Origin: Cardinalis cardinalis
Lineage: Eukaryota; Chordata; Aves; Passeriformes; Cardinalidae
DNA length: 64,000 nt
Direction: 5' to 3'
NCBI GenBank assembly: GCA_014549065.1
Contig: JACDOX010000110.1
Location: forward strand, 310,001 to 374,000
Made by a program: the position numbers and the translations under genes. The notes below the pieces were generated by a model. That model did no database searches. It was not told the DNA's origin and worked only from the letters and a program-made list of their open reading frames with translations. This document shows, in pieces, positions 39,401-50,985 of the stretch. How positions within the stretch are numbered: position 1 is the stretch's first letter; every line of letters begins with the position of its first letter.

Positions 39401-42400
39401 TGAGCTACAAACAACTTCATTTTATTTTATGCAAAGCAAGCCTCATTAGCAGCAGGGTTGCACAGTAGTGTTGATGATCTACAGAAATATGAAAAAGCTA
39501 CCAAAATGTGGAAAGCCTTACAGCAGTGAGGAAGAGTAGCATTGAGCAGTCAGTGCAATAGCATGAACAAACATTACCATTAGGGAAATGATCTGCAGAA
39601 GGATCATTTAGTATCAATAACCTTCTCTTAAATTGTTTAAACACCTGAACAAGCTGCTTAAGTGTTGCATTACCTGTCTTACACAGAGAAGTTTGCAAGA
39701 CCAGTTAGTGGAAATAGACCTGGATAGAAATTCTTGNATTTTTCAGTTCTGTTTTTCAAGTTGTAATGATTTGTTAGCTTCACTTCTTCCTTCCTTTTTC
39801 TTTTTGTTTCTTTATTTTTAAAACATCCAACTTTGTTTTGAAGTCTAAAATTTCCTCTATATTTTATATCATATCTGATTTTCAGTAGATCTGCCCCAGG
39901 CAGAAAAGAAAGGATATTTTTATTTAATGAAATATAAAATGCTATTTTTCTCAGTCTTCTTGCTTTATCCCACTTTTTTTTTCATGTCACATCATGTACA
40001 ATAAGGCACAATGCCTATGGAAACTGCATGTTCTGTACCATGCTTGCCTTCAAAATAACTAATAAGAGAAATACATAGGCTGTCATGAGGTGGAATGTGA
40101 AAAGTTTCTTGAATCTCATGACTTCACAGGTCCAGTTCTTGTGAAAGAGTTATGCAGGAAATTAGAAAGCCTGTAGTACCTACTGGAAAAAAGGTCAATC
40201 CTTCATCCCTTTTTTTTTTTCAACTGCTGATTCTGTTGCCTTAAAATTTCAGTGAATCAATTCAAGTAGTTTGAATTGGTCTGGAAAATGTAGGTGGCTG
40301 AAACTTTTGTAGGAACATTATAGTACTGTATTGATGTAACTTTGTAACACCTATTTTAATTTCTTGTATCAGATGATGTTTACTNTGAAAGCACANNTTA
40401 NAAAACCACAGAATTTTATCTATTANTCTGTATGATAAAGCATTATACTTGTAACAAAGGTATAGCTAAAATGTCAAGTAAGGTGACACCTGGAGTAGAC
40501 ACAAAACCAATTTCATAGAAGAGTATAGAGCTCAAAAAATCTGTCTGGGAAGAAATACCAACTGTTTATGTTTTACTTTCTTTGACAGAGCATCTACTGA
40601 GGGAAAAAGAAATTGGATGTAAATTTCAATTTCTACATGACAGGTTTTTATCCTTGAGTAGCATATAAAGTGGTTTACGTTACATGCATGGGCAAAGAAA
40701 TCTGAAAAGCAAGACAAGTCAATCTGCATGAAAAGTAATTTCTTTTACACTGGACTTACAGCAGAGTAAATCTGTTAACTTCATCTGGCTTTGATCCAGG
40801 TTTTGACTAATATGAGATGAGCAGCAGACTCAAACAAGATGTTATTAATATGGGGAAGACTATGGTAACGAGTAAACAGGGATTGGCTTGATGGAAAGTG
40901 AGTATTTTCACTAAGTCAGTACAAGTAGAGTACCCAGGCAAAACACTTAGGCTATTCTTCAGCAAAACCTGACTCCTGTGACTATACTTTTCAAATAACA
41001 AACTTGGAGAGTGAAAGTGGAATAGAAAATTTTCCATGCCAATGGATAGAAGTCTTAAAAGCTTAATTCCCAGAAGGGCACTTCTCCCTCATTAAATGCA
41101 TGGCATAAAAGGGCAACCCTAACTGAGTTGAACTGAAGTCATACCTTAGGAGAAGTTTCAGATGCTCACTGTCTCATCCAGACTTTTGGACTCACGTAAG
41201 AAAAAGTACATAGTAATTGGAGAAGGAAAGTTTATTTTTTCCATCCCCTACCTGTGGTAGATTCTCCAGTGCTTTAATATCAAGGTTTAAGTAATTGATT
41301 ATATTTATTTTTTTAAAAAATATTTCACTATAGTTATATTCAGGTTTATGTATTTTTTTCTATTTTTTATTAGAAAATATGGTATTAAAGAATAAATACA
41401 GAAATGGAAAATTGCCTATTTCTCCATGTGTTGAATATGTCAAACTTCCAGTAATGAATATTTTCCCTTAATATAGTGGTATTAGTATACTACATTTTGT
41501 TATNTATTCTGTAATTCAGAGGTTTTTAATAACTCTTCTCTAGACTCTAATTTAAGAATTTATGACCATGTAGAACACATAATAATAAAGGTACAAGTAA
41601 GGAAAAAAAGCAGTATATTAATCGTTAATAACTTAATTAAAAATTTATGAAGCTATAAACTGTTCTTCTTAGAATACAGTGTGGTTTCCATGGAGANTAG
41701 TTTGAAGACACTGATTTTTTGTGTCNTTTTTTTAATTTTAGATNGGTAGCACAAGAAATGATGACCTGNTCATTAGTCTTCATTAAACTGCCAATACAAG
41801 ATAATAAGAGTCAATAAAGAAGGCAAAGAAACTTTCNTAAATAACCTAGTTTTAAAAGACAACACACATCTTCAAGCTTTTCTATTGGGCACTCTTTAAT
41901 TTTATTGTTTAAACAGATTATTCTTATTGTTACTGTTGCCTGCTCAGAAATACTTTATTCTTTGTCAATATTTTATTCATCATAGAGAAATTTATTTGGA
42001 GTTTGTGTTTAAAGCAAACAATGATTAGAGTAGCTCTGACCTTAGTTGCATCAAAGTAAACATGAGCAGCATTTTCCAAACCTGTTGATCAAGCGTCTGA
42101 TTTTAGGAGATCAACTATGACAACATAAAACAGCCTTCAGAGGAAACCTCAGCACTTCCTTTATTTTTGTGCTACTAATGCATCTGAAATGACTTTCCCA
42201 TGTAATTCAATGAGTGAAGATTGGTTTGAAAATCTTACAGCAATAAAAATATTTTCTTCAACCCCTGAAATCCAAGGATTATGTGCATTGCACAGCAATC
42301 TATTTTCACAGTTCTTGTGGCTTCAGGAAAGGTAATGTGTATTTACAAACAATCACGCAAATGAATCAGAATTTAAAAAGTTCCTCATTTACTTTGCTGG

Positions 42401-43328
42401 GAACCAAAGGTATCTGAAAGTCACCCAGAAGTACATTTGGCCTCAGCAATATTGCTGTAATGACAATGCCTTATGTCTTACAGTGAGCACCTTATGTACT
42501 AAGCTGTGAGAGCGGGGGATGTGGAGCCTCCCATTAGGGCAGAAGTACAAGACACAAGGATTTGCCTCCATAGGAGGGTAGTTACAGCATATTTAGAAAG
42601 ACTTCCATCAGCTGACATGTATGAAAATAAGAGCCAACTTTTTGCATCATTGTAAAAAGCTTATCAGATACAATGAAGTTGCTGTTATTTATTGAAATTG
42701 GCCTCCAGNGCAAAGCTTTTCCTCATGGAGTTCCTAACAATCTCCAGGGGAGATTTCAACAGCAGCTGCTATTTCTACTACTGTAAGCAAGCAAGGAAGG
42801 AAGATGCTTTTGGCAGTGAATGAGAATGATTAGCTCAGGATGTAATTTGTATCTCAGAATTGTTTTGATAGCTCAGCACTTTCTTGGGTATTTATCTTTT
42901 CCCAAATGAAATAACAGTCTTTTCAACTTCAAATAAGTCCTGTCTATCTTGGAGTTACAAAAATGATGTCATGCAAAATTCAACATTTCCACTACTTGTA
43001 TATTAAAACTTACTAATCAAGAAAATGTTTGAAACAGAAATTCAAACTCTCAAACTTCTACTTAAATAGTCTTCTAAATATTCACAGATGCATGAGTCTA
43101 AGAAAAGCACACAAGAGCCAAAGTCAGTTTTGAAAATGTGATCTATTGTGATATGATATGGCAAAAGATAATTAGGCTACTCAGCTCACAAAAATTCCAT
43201 TTAAGTCTCTGACTAGTACTTCTCATGGCTGGTTTTAGAANCTCTCCTGCTTTGTGCTTTATTTAATCCTCCAGATTGTTCTTCAAGGCCTACTGAGACA
43301 TGAAATTGTCATCATTCCTCCATATTTA

Positions 43329-43364
43329 GGCCATATTCCATATTTAGGAATATGGAATATGGCC
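43329..43364. repeat. Perfect hairpin, 16-bp stem, 4-base loop
   Basis: GGCCATATTCCATATT (43329-43344) and AATATGGAATATGGCC (43349-43364) are exact reverse complements around TAGG. It is followed by TACTGA, so GGCCTACTGA at 43361-43370 repeats the same 10 bases at 43287-43296. TCCATATTTAGG also occurs twice in succession. The pattern is typical of a replication template-switch event. Confidence 0.95.
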
Positions 43365-44159
43365 TACTGATTATTAGATTTTGCAATAANATGGTTGAAT
43401 GGGGTTGTTTTTCCTCTTTTAAGCAGGTGAGAGTGGTGCTTTGCAGTTGAATCAATGGAGATAAAAGTGTCACAATCAGTAAAGTTATTGCTTACTTTGG
43501 ACTAAAGAAGAAACAGGAGTGGGAATTCCAACTATGATAGCCTATGCTTTTTCATCTTTACATGGCCTGCTTCACTCCAGGCTGCAATCTTCTTTCTTGA
43601 CTGACCNTTTTTGTACTTTCCTTTTTTTTTCCTGACCTCCTTTGGCTTCATGCAATAGAACACAAGTCAAGGAGCAACAGCCATCTGGAACTGTCACTGG
43701 CACTTCCCTGTGCTGACTGATAACAAAAAGATAGGAATAGGTTTCTTAAATACATAAGTAAAAAAAATTGTTTACCAGATTTTCCTTAATATATGTTTCT
43801 TCAGCATACTTGTATTCAGAAGTCACAGAAACATTAATTTATAAGGAAAAACTGTCATTCTTACTGCTTATTTGATGCCTACATTTTTGATGTTGCTTTT
43901 TTATTTCCCTTAAGGTTTTCTTCAGGGATAAGAGACAGGATATTCTTTCACTAAATTATTTTCACCTGCTGTTGTTGACCCCATAGGACTAGAATAACCT
44001 TACCTACCAAAATAATGTAGGCTGAAAGCAAATGATTGGCATTTGTAATTTTCAAGAGCTAATTACTATGAGCAGCCTTTCAATAAAAAGGGGCACATGA
44101 GAGGAAGGTTTTGCTTCTTAGCATGTGTAAGCATTACAGTTCAGTGTCTCAGGATAATT

Positions 44160-44227
44160 TTTGTTTATACATATGTATTTAAACTTTATACATATGTATT
44201 TTGTTTATACATATGTATTTAAACTTC
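44160..44227. repeat. Tandem duplication, about 40-bp period
   Basis: Two near-identical copies of TTTGTTTATACATATGTATT plus AAACTT, separated by a partial third copy (TATACATATGTATT). It is a local duplication in unique sequence. Confidence 0.85.
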
Positions 44228-45415
44228 AGTTAGGGATATCAGTGGATTCTGAAGAGGTCTTTGTTTATTTGCCCCTTGTACCAGATTTTACAGAAGAAAT
44301 ATCTTACCCATTGTGTGGTAGTCTTGAGAGACTTTAAACCTTCAGATTAGGAGACAAGAATGTAAAAGTATGCTTTAAAGTTAGAGGCACTTGTGTTGTT
44401 GTTTTGGNTTTTGGTTTTTTTTTCTAATTCTGCTTTTCATAACTCTAAGAAATTGGATAACAGCAGTACCTAACATTTGTTATGCATGTGAATATTTTTG
44501 TTGATGTATTCTAAAAAATGAGCAAAAATTGAATATGTCATGAATGTGAAACAGTGCTCATTTATATCAAGCAAAGGATGCNAGTGGATGTAAGATATTT
44601 TTCGGTCCCCTTCTTCAAGAAGAGCTAAAGAAATGTACATCATGCATGCTAAAAACCAAGTAGGAGAATGTCTTGAACTGTTTCCACCTGGGAAATAGGA
44701 AAATAATTTTAGGAAACTGATTCAAATTAGTCTGTCATGTCTTGAAATAAAATATGACTGTATACCTAAATAAGGACCAACTTTAATTTTGTTATGTAAG
44801 GAGTGGAATATCAATGACTACTGAACAGAAATGAGTGTTATAAGATGTTTAAGTAACTTCTATTCCTTCTGTGATCCATCTGCTTGCTCTTGATTTACCT
44901 TGACAACTAGCTTAAGTGACTAATTTGCAAGATGGTACGTCAGAACTGCTGCAGTTCCTGGAGTGGGGGGAAGATGCAGAAGTCCCTGTGGAGGCAGCCT
45001 GCAGTAACCTGCACTGCTTTAGTGCATGGGCTGAAAGGAGAAAGTGTGAAAGAGAGAATGATCTTTTCTGTCACTNCTACCAATCCTCCTGTGCTGCGCA
45101 TTCTGGTACGGCCACTGGGACANGTACTGGGGACAACAGTACAACGTAGGAGTGTGAAGCATTCTGTGGGTTAGACCAGACTCATGGCTTTTATTTCCTA
45201 CCTTTTGCATATGGGCAGGGGACAAGAACATCTTGAGAGGGTTGATGAGAGGTTAAGCTACAAATTTAAAATCATAAGACTGGAAGGCATTGCTCCATGG
45301 AATCTCACTTGTCATTTGAATCACAATGAGAAGTCTCACCATGTTTACAGCCCGCAGACAATCAAGGCAGAGAAAAGTTACTTAGTTTCTTCTTATGACC
45401 TTGTTTGTGTGTTAC

Positions 45416-46495
45416 TGTAGTGCATTGATCCTGGCTGGATTACAGGCACTCATCAAAGCCTCTCTATCGCTCCCCTCTGCATCTGGACAGGTGAGAGAAA
45501 GGATAATGAAGGGTTTATGAGCAAAGAACCAGGAAAGATCACTCACCAAATACCATCTCAGGCAAAACAGGCTTGAATTAGAGACATTAATTAAATTTAT
45601 AACTTACAAAATCAGAGCAGGATCATGTGAAATAAAGCAAAACATTAAAACTACCTTCCACTCGCTCCTTCCACCTTCTCAGCTCTACCTCCTCCCTCAG
45701 TGGCACAGGGAGATGGGGAATGGGGGTTTAGGGTCAGTTCATCACAGGAGCTGCTTAGGGAGAGGGATCATTCCCCTGCATGTGGGTCCTTCCCACGGGA
45801 GACAGTTCTCCATGGACTTCTCTTCTCCCACATGAATCCAGCTCATGAGCAACAGCTCTGTGTGAGCTGCTGCAATGTGAGTCCATCCCAGGGGCAACAA
45901 AACTGCTGCTGCTGTGGGTCATTCTTCCATGGGCTGCAGTTCCTCAAGGACAGGCTGCTCCAGCATAGGAGCAGGGCATCTCTTTCTACAGCCTCCCACA
46001 GGATCACCACCTCCCACAGGCATCCACCTGCTCCAGCATGGGGCTCTTCCACAGGCTGCAGATGGATTTCTGCATCCCTGTGGAACTCCATGGGCTGCAG
46101 GGGCACAGCTGCTTCGCCATGGTCTTCACCTCCAGCTGGAGGGGAATCTCAGCTCTGGCACCTGGCTCTGGCCCTGCCCCTGCCTCTGCCTCTCCACTGA
46201 CCTTGGTATCCGTGAGAATTGTCTCTCANATGTTCTCACTCTGCCCTTCTCTCTCTGCAATTTCAATTGTGCAATAATTTTTTTTTTATCTCTTTCTTCT
46301 TCTTCTTGAATGTGTTATCACAGAGGTGTTGCCACCATTTCTCACTGGCCCAGACTTGATCAGCAGCACTTCTGTATTTAGAGCTGCCAGGGATTGGCTT
46401 TGCTGGATATGGAGGAAGTTTTTGGCTGCTTCTTACAGAAGCCACCCCAGTAGCCCCCTCCTGCTACCAAAGCTTAGCCCTANGAATCCAATACA
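45416..46495 (-). mobile_element. Complete solo LTR, 1.08 kb, perfect 5-bp target duplication
   Basis: On the + strand it runs from TGTAGTGCATTGATCCTGGC to CTANGAATCCAATACA. It is flanked on both sides by GTTAC (45411-45415 and 46496-46500), an exact 5-bp target duplication that fixes both ends. Read on the - strand it matches a familiar avian ERVL-type LTR: TTTGGTAGCAGGAGGGGGCT, GGTGGCTTCTGTAAGAAGC, repeated 'CCCATGGAG/CACAGG' units in the middle, and GGGGAGCGATAGAGAGGCTT near the end. The site where related copies have AATAAA reads TATAAA here (45596-45601, - strand), so the polyadenylation signal is probably lost. Open frames inside (166 and 131 codons) are LTR composition artefacts. Confidence 0.95.
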
Positions 46496-47063
46496 GTTAC
46501 TCTAAATCATCTGCATTTGTCAGATTTTAACTGCTATTTTCTTCTTAGTTCAGCTTTTTTATGGGGTTGTCTTATACATGGAATTTAGCTGAAATTTTGA
46601 GCTAGATACATCAACAGTAACTATAGTGTAAGTCTAGGGATGTTTCTTGTTTCATTACAGAAATTTCTTAGGCTTTTCAGCCCCAGCTAGACTTTAATTT
46701 ATTAGCATTTATTGGCTCATTAAATCTGAAAACTCAGGAAACAGGATCTTCAACATTATTGAACTTTTTGTTCAATTGCATTACGGGTTTGTGTCCTTAC
46801 TTGCAAGGTTGTTGGGTTCTGCAAATGTTTCCTAACCCTTGCACTACTTGCTGTGATGTGAAAATAAAAGATTTTTTCCTGTTATTTTCAGTAGCTGGAC
46901 ACAAGTTCAATAGCAACCTTAGTACAGCTTCATCACTCACAGTTCTTATAATTCTNTGTTTCAGTCTTTCTTTGAAAGAAAGCAAAAACCTAGAGGTCAC
47001 TCTCTTTTTAGAACATATTTACAAATAATTAAACAATATTTATGAACAAATAATTCTTTCACA
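46496..47063. other. Short unique spacer
   Basis: AT-rich sequence between an LTR and a CR1 fragment. No gene, repeat or motif recognised. Confidence 0.6.
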
Positions 47064-47520
47064 GACCATAGAGTGGTTTGGATTGGAAAGACTTTTAAAG
47101 ATTATCTAGTTCCTACCCCACTGCCATNGGCAGGGACANCTTCCACTAGACCAGGTTACTCAGTTTCATCCAGGCTTGGCCTTGAACACTTATGGGAATG
47201 AGGCATCCACAGCTTCTCTGGGAAACCTGTTCAAGTCCTTCAACACCTCACAACAAAGAACTTCCTCCNAATAGCTAATCNAAATTAGTTTATCTATTAG
47301 ATTAGATAGCTAATCTAATTTAGATTTAATCTAAATCTAAACTCTTTTAGTTTGAATCCATTCCCCTTTGCCCTGTCACAACAAATTCTTGTAAAAAGTC
47401 CCTCTTTGTCTTTCTTGTAGGCTCCCCTNGGGTACTGGAAGGCCACAAGTAGGTCACCCCTAAGCATTCTCTTTTCCAGGCTGAAGAAATCCAATTCCCC
47501 CAGCCTTATTAAGTACATCT
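47064..47520 (-). mobile_element. CR1 LINE, 3'-end fragment, longest in window
   Basis: The + strand opens CACAGACCATAGAGTGGTTTGG and continues through all classical landmarks in reverse complement: AGACCAGGTTACTCAG, GGCCTTGAACACTTATGGG, GGCATCCACAGCTTCTCTGG, ACAAAGAACTTCCTCC, TTGTAAAAAGTCCCTC, CTTGTAGGCTCCCCT, GGTACTGGAAGGCCAC and TCTCTTTTCCAGGCTGAAG. At 47270-47342 the usual TCTAATCTAAATCTA motif is expanded into several direct and inverted copies. It ends in CCCCAGCCTTATT. Confidence 0.95.
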
Positions 47521-47546
47521 GATTTGGTGATTAAGTACATCTGATT
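47508..47546. repeat. Direct duplication, 22-bp period
   Basis: ATTAAGTACATCTGATT occurs at 47508-47524 and again, identically, at 47530-47546, straddling the truncated end of the CR1 fragment. It is a small post-insertion duplication. Confidence 0.85.
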
Positions 47547-47828
47547 GAGTTTCTAAGGAAATATCCCCAGGAAGCAATTTTCAAAAATTTATGCTGGTTA
47601 AGCAGGAAAAACTCATCTTTCATCTGATTTCAGACTGAGGTCACCATTTCAGTTTGAGGACAAGATCAAATCCTATTAAGATTTACAGCCATACCCCCNC
47701 TCCCCATCCTTAGCCAATTATTTTGATTTCCTTTTAAGCCATACAACTAGAAGACTGGAAAAGCACGAGACTATATAGAAACTTTTTCCTTCTTCTAAAT
47801 TCTTGACCAGNGGGAGGGCAGAGGACTA

Positions 47829-48378
47829 TGTTCCATGTCATGCACCCAGACACTTTTCCCAGATTCCTAACTGCTGCGCCGATTGGTGGTGGTGAGGGTG
47901 CCGTGACCTTCCTGAAGAAACGTCCTCAGAAGGATGGCTCAGGGGCACAGGCACATCCTTCTCCCAGCCCCATGACTGATTTTCAGCTTGGCTTCAGCTC
48001 TCAGGTGACACGGAGAAGAAGGGACTGGAGCTCTGTATGGCCTTCCACAGAGTATCAGCCTTTATTAAGAGCAGGGCCCTCTGCAAAGGGAGCCAGGAAC
48101 AGAAGCTCTCCAAACAGGGGAAAACCAGGAGTTTATATAGGGAAGGCGAGGGGTGGAGTTAAACTGGCAGCAAATGGGATACAGGCTCAAGGGNCAGAGC
48201 CTGAGGAAAGGGACCAATGGGTAACAAAAAATCAACATAAAACTGTAAAGGCCTTTGGGGGGTGAAATTTGCTTAACCTAACTAAAAGATTGTGGTTCAG
48301 GGGTTAGCCCTCCAGGGGACTGCAGGAAGCCTTTTGTTGGCTGGCTCTTCAGCCCCCATACCTAACTTTCTGACAACA
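47829..48378 (-). mobile_element. Solo LTR, about 550 bp
   Basis: On the - strand it begins TGTTGTCAGAAAGTTAGG at 48378. A TATA box (TATATAA, 48133-48139) is followed about 70 bases later by AATAAA (48061-48066), the classical spacing of U3, R and U5. The other end is taken as TGTTCC at 47829 because it pairs with the TGTT start as a short inverted repeat; a boundary near 47841 is also possible. No clear target duplication was found. It is GC-richer than the flanks. The 145-codon frame inside it is not a gene. Confidence 0.75.
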
Positions 48379-50828
48379 CTCATGGTCTTCCTGGAAAGAG
48401 ATTCCAGAGATGCACACTAGTGCATCTTTTCATCTCTTCACACAGAAACACTTAGAATTTTTATGAAAAGAAAACGAACACATAGGACCAAAGATGTTTA
48501 AAATATCTTCCAGTTTATTGCCGGCATCACTTTAACCAGCAGGATGCACAGTCAGGTCTCAAGTCATACATGCTACATAGTTCACATGCATGACATGTAC
48601 TTTACATCATTTATTAAGCATGTGTAAGGTATAAAGTAATTTTTCTTTGAATAGATATTAATATATTATTCTAATCAAAGAAGAAAAAACATTGCTTTGT
48701 GCTACTCGGTGAAAAGAACATACAATTTTTTGATTTTCTGAGTTGGCACGTGTACAGACTGGACACTATGTGTCTTTACATAGGACCTGCAAAGCTGAAC
48801 TGTATTAATAACACAATAAAAGCAATAACTTTGGAATATGTTTGATGTCATTTTATAGAACTAGCATTTAACACTAGGCTAAAACTTTTAACTGTGTTAC
48901 ACTAACCTTAGCTGAAAAAAATGACTATGTGAAGTAGGTATTTGAAGAGCTGCTTCCTCCCAAGATGATTTCTTCAGAACAATATTGTCTTTCCAGGCAG
49001 GAAAAGGTAATGAGTGCTGCTTTGTAATGCTTGCTTTGATTTTCACAAGAAAATGTTAACTCAGGGTTTATTTGCTTTCTGATGTGCAGATGTTCAACTT
49101 GAAGCAAATTCTAACAGAACTGCTCTGGGAAATATATCTCATTAAAGTTTACCTGAAAATCAGTAAGTTACTAATCAGCTTGATCTTTCACTCTAAAAAA
49201 CAAAACAAGGCAAAAAAAAAAAAAACCAAAAAAACCCCACTAAAAAAACCCAAAAAACCCCAAACCCACAAAACCTCACAAAAACAACAAAACAGCCCCC
49301 CCTTCCCCCCATCCCAAACAGTGGAAGTTTCTAAAGGTGGAGGAAGCAGTTCTTTCAAGTGACCTTCTGAAAAAGTAAAAGGATAGAACAAAAGGGTCCA
49401 GATGTATGGTCATGCCTGAAGTACAGCAGCCACAGAATCACTAAGATGATCATTATCTAAGCATAACCAAATCTTTTGAGGTTCCTCTCTTTGATGTAAA
49501 GTTCCAGTTCTCTTGCCAAAGGCAAGAGATATACTATGGTGCATAGTTCTTCCAGCACAGTCAACCCTTAAGTTGGTTAAAAAGTATTATAAAAATACAA
49601 CCTTTTGTTTTCATCCTTTTTACTTGTGGAAGTGTTGTTCCCTTCAGACTTTCCAGCAGATCTTAAAAATGTTCATGTCAAAGACCCGTAGGCCAATATT
49701 TTAAAGTTAGAGCCTTGGAATTGTAAAATAGTGTGCTGCAATATATTTTCAGCTTTGTAGTAAAGAAANTTACCTAGAGATTTCTGAGTAGTGGTAACTA
49801 ATGAAATTGAACTGTGGCAGTAAAGAAAAATACTTTTGGGCATTGTGTTATATGATAAAGTAGCTGCAGTCACTAAGATACATGTAAAATCCTTAAGTCT
49901 AACAACAAGGTGTTGGGTGGATTGGTTCCCTCATTAGGGTTTCCTTTTCCCATCTGCTTTTCTACTCACATCTGAGGAAAAAAAAAAGAAAGGACCTATC
50001 TTATCTTTGTGGTGTATGAAGAGGTGANTCTTCTAAGAGACCAAAGAGCATGGTGCCTGGATGGTATGACTCTCTTGTAGCATGAGAGGATGATGAGGAG
50101 GAAAGGACATATCACCCTCCTGGAAAACACTGAGGAGTACAAGAGGCCTGTGGTATTGGTTGCAGAGCTGGAGGGCGCCTCTTTTCCTCTGTGTAGGAGG
50201 CACAGAGCAGACCCTCACAGGATCAATTTGTGTCTGTGCTCATTAAAAAATGTACGTATATATTCTCTTCTTAGATAGAAGATAAATTTATTCCAAAGGG
50301 CTCTCTTATGAGGGTGTTAAAGCAGAATGTGGGGTTGGATGCTGCATGTGTTTGTTCCTGAGGATTGCCTCAAGTCTGCCTTTACCATCCTGTGTGTAGC
50401 TTAATGCCATAGAAATGCAAATCTAGGACATAGNCTACATCACAGTCTCTAGCACATAGTGTACTTGTGAGCACCATAGGAAGGNTTAAGCTTAGACAAT
50501 ATTTTTTGTCTCCAAAGGAAGCCTTGAACTGTGGATAGAGTCACATGCAGCATAATAGGTAGACTAAAAGAGTGCAGAAAACCCCATTGTGGAAGGCCCT
50601 GAATTGTGACAGGAGTTACATCAAAGAGAGAAGAAGAATGACATCCTGTGTCCCAGTGCAGTTGCACATCACACTGCACTTCCCCAGGGTGCTGAGAGCC
50701 CATCAGGCACCTGCCACAGAGGAGGCCTCCTCCAGTCCCTGCTNTTCTGTCATGTAGTTCATGTGCTCTTTAATGCTATAATTGGAAAGGATGGTNTGCT
50801 TTGCATGAAAGATTAAAGTGACTAAGAT
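48379..50828. other. Unique sequence, 3'UTR-like stretch and A/C tract
   Basis: 48480-49110 is repeat-free and has a 3'UTR-like look on the - strand: a 60-codon frame (49107-48925, starting MLQVEHLHIRK) followed by AT-rich sequence and an AATAAA at 48514-48519. An AATAAA also occurs on the + strand at 48815-48820, so strand evidence is not clean. The rest holds nothing recognisable except the A/C tract at 49195. Confidence 0.45.
49195..49312. repeat. A/C-rich low-complexity tract
   Basis: About 118 bases of A and C runs (AAAAAACCC-type units), with almost no G or T. It is strongly strand-asymmetric simple sequence. Confidence 0.9.
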
Positions 50829-50985
50829 CATAGCATCATAAGATAACTCAGGTTGGAAAGGATCTCTTGAAGTCATCTCATTTAAACACCTGCTCAAAGC
50901 AGGATCAGGGGTCATGTCATATCATACTTGGTTACTCNGGGTTTTTGTCTTGTCTGGTTTTCAGGGGTGCAGACTCCATTGAGTC
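50829..50985 (-). mobile_element. CR1 LINE, 3'-end fragment
   Basis: The + strand reads CATAGCATCATAAGATAACTCAGGTTGGAAAGGATCTC in part, then GAAGTCATCTCATTTAAACACC, CTGCTCAAAGCAGG and a diverged 'GGTTACTC..GGTTTTCAGGGGTGCAGACTCCATTG'. These match a CR1 subfamily different from the one at 47064, in reverse complement. Confidence 0.88.

Larger units (their letters stand above)
36099..45415. other. Unique non-coding sequence
   Basis: Longest repeat-poor block. It contains a candidate microexon at 36405-36439, a perfect hairpin at 43329-43364, a local tandem duplication at 44160, and a repeat-free stretch at 42420-42720 that could be conserved non-coding DNA (it includes TCAGCTGA at 42608-42615). 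No gene recognised. Confidence 0.6.

Noticed and set aside
44916..45174. Two overlapping + strand frames in a GC-richer patch
   Set aside because: Different frames over the same bases, with Ns, and no recognisable product; could be an old repeat but I could not match one.
45700..46309. 166- and 131-codon + strand frames
   Set aside because: Both are inside the - strand LTR at 45416-46495, GC-rich and repetitive; there is no viral protein similarity.
47828..48265. 145-codon + strand frame
   Set aside because: Covers the - strand LTR at 47829-48378, antisense to its TATA and polyadenylation signals.
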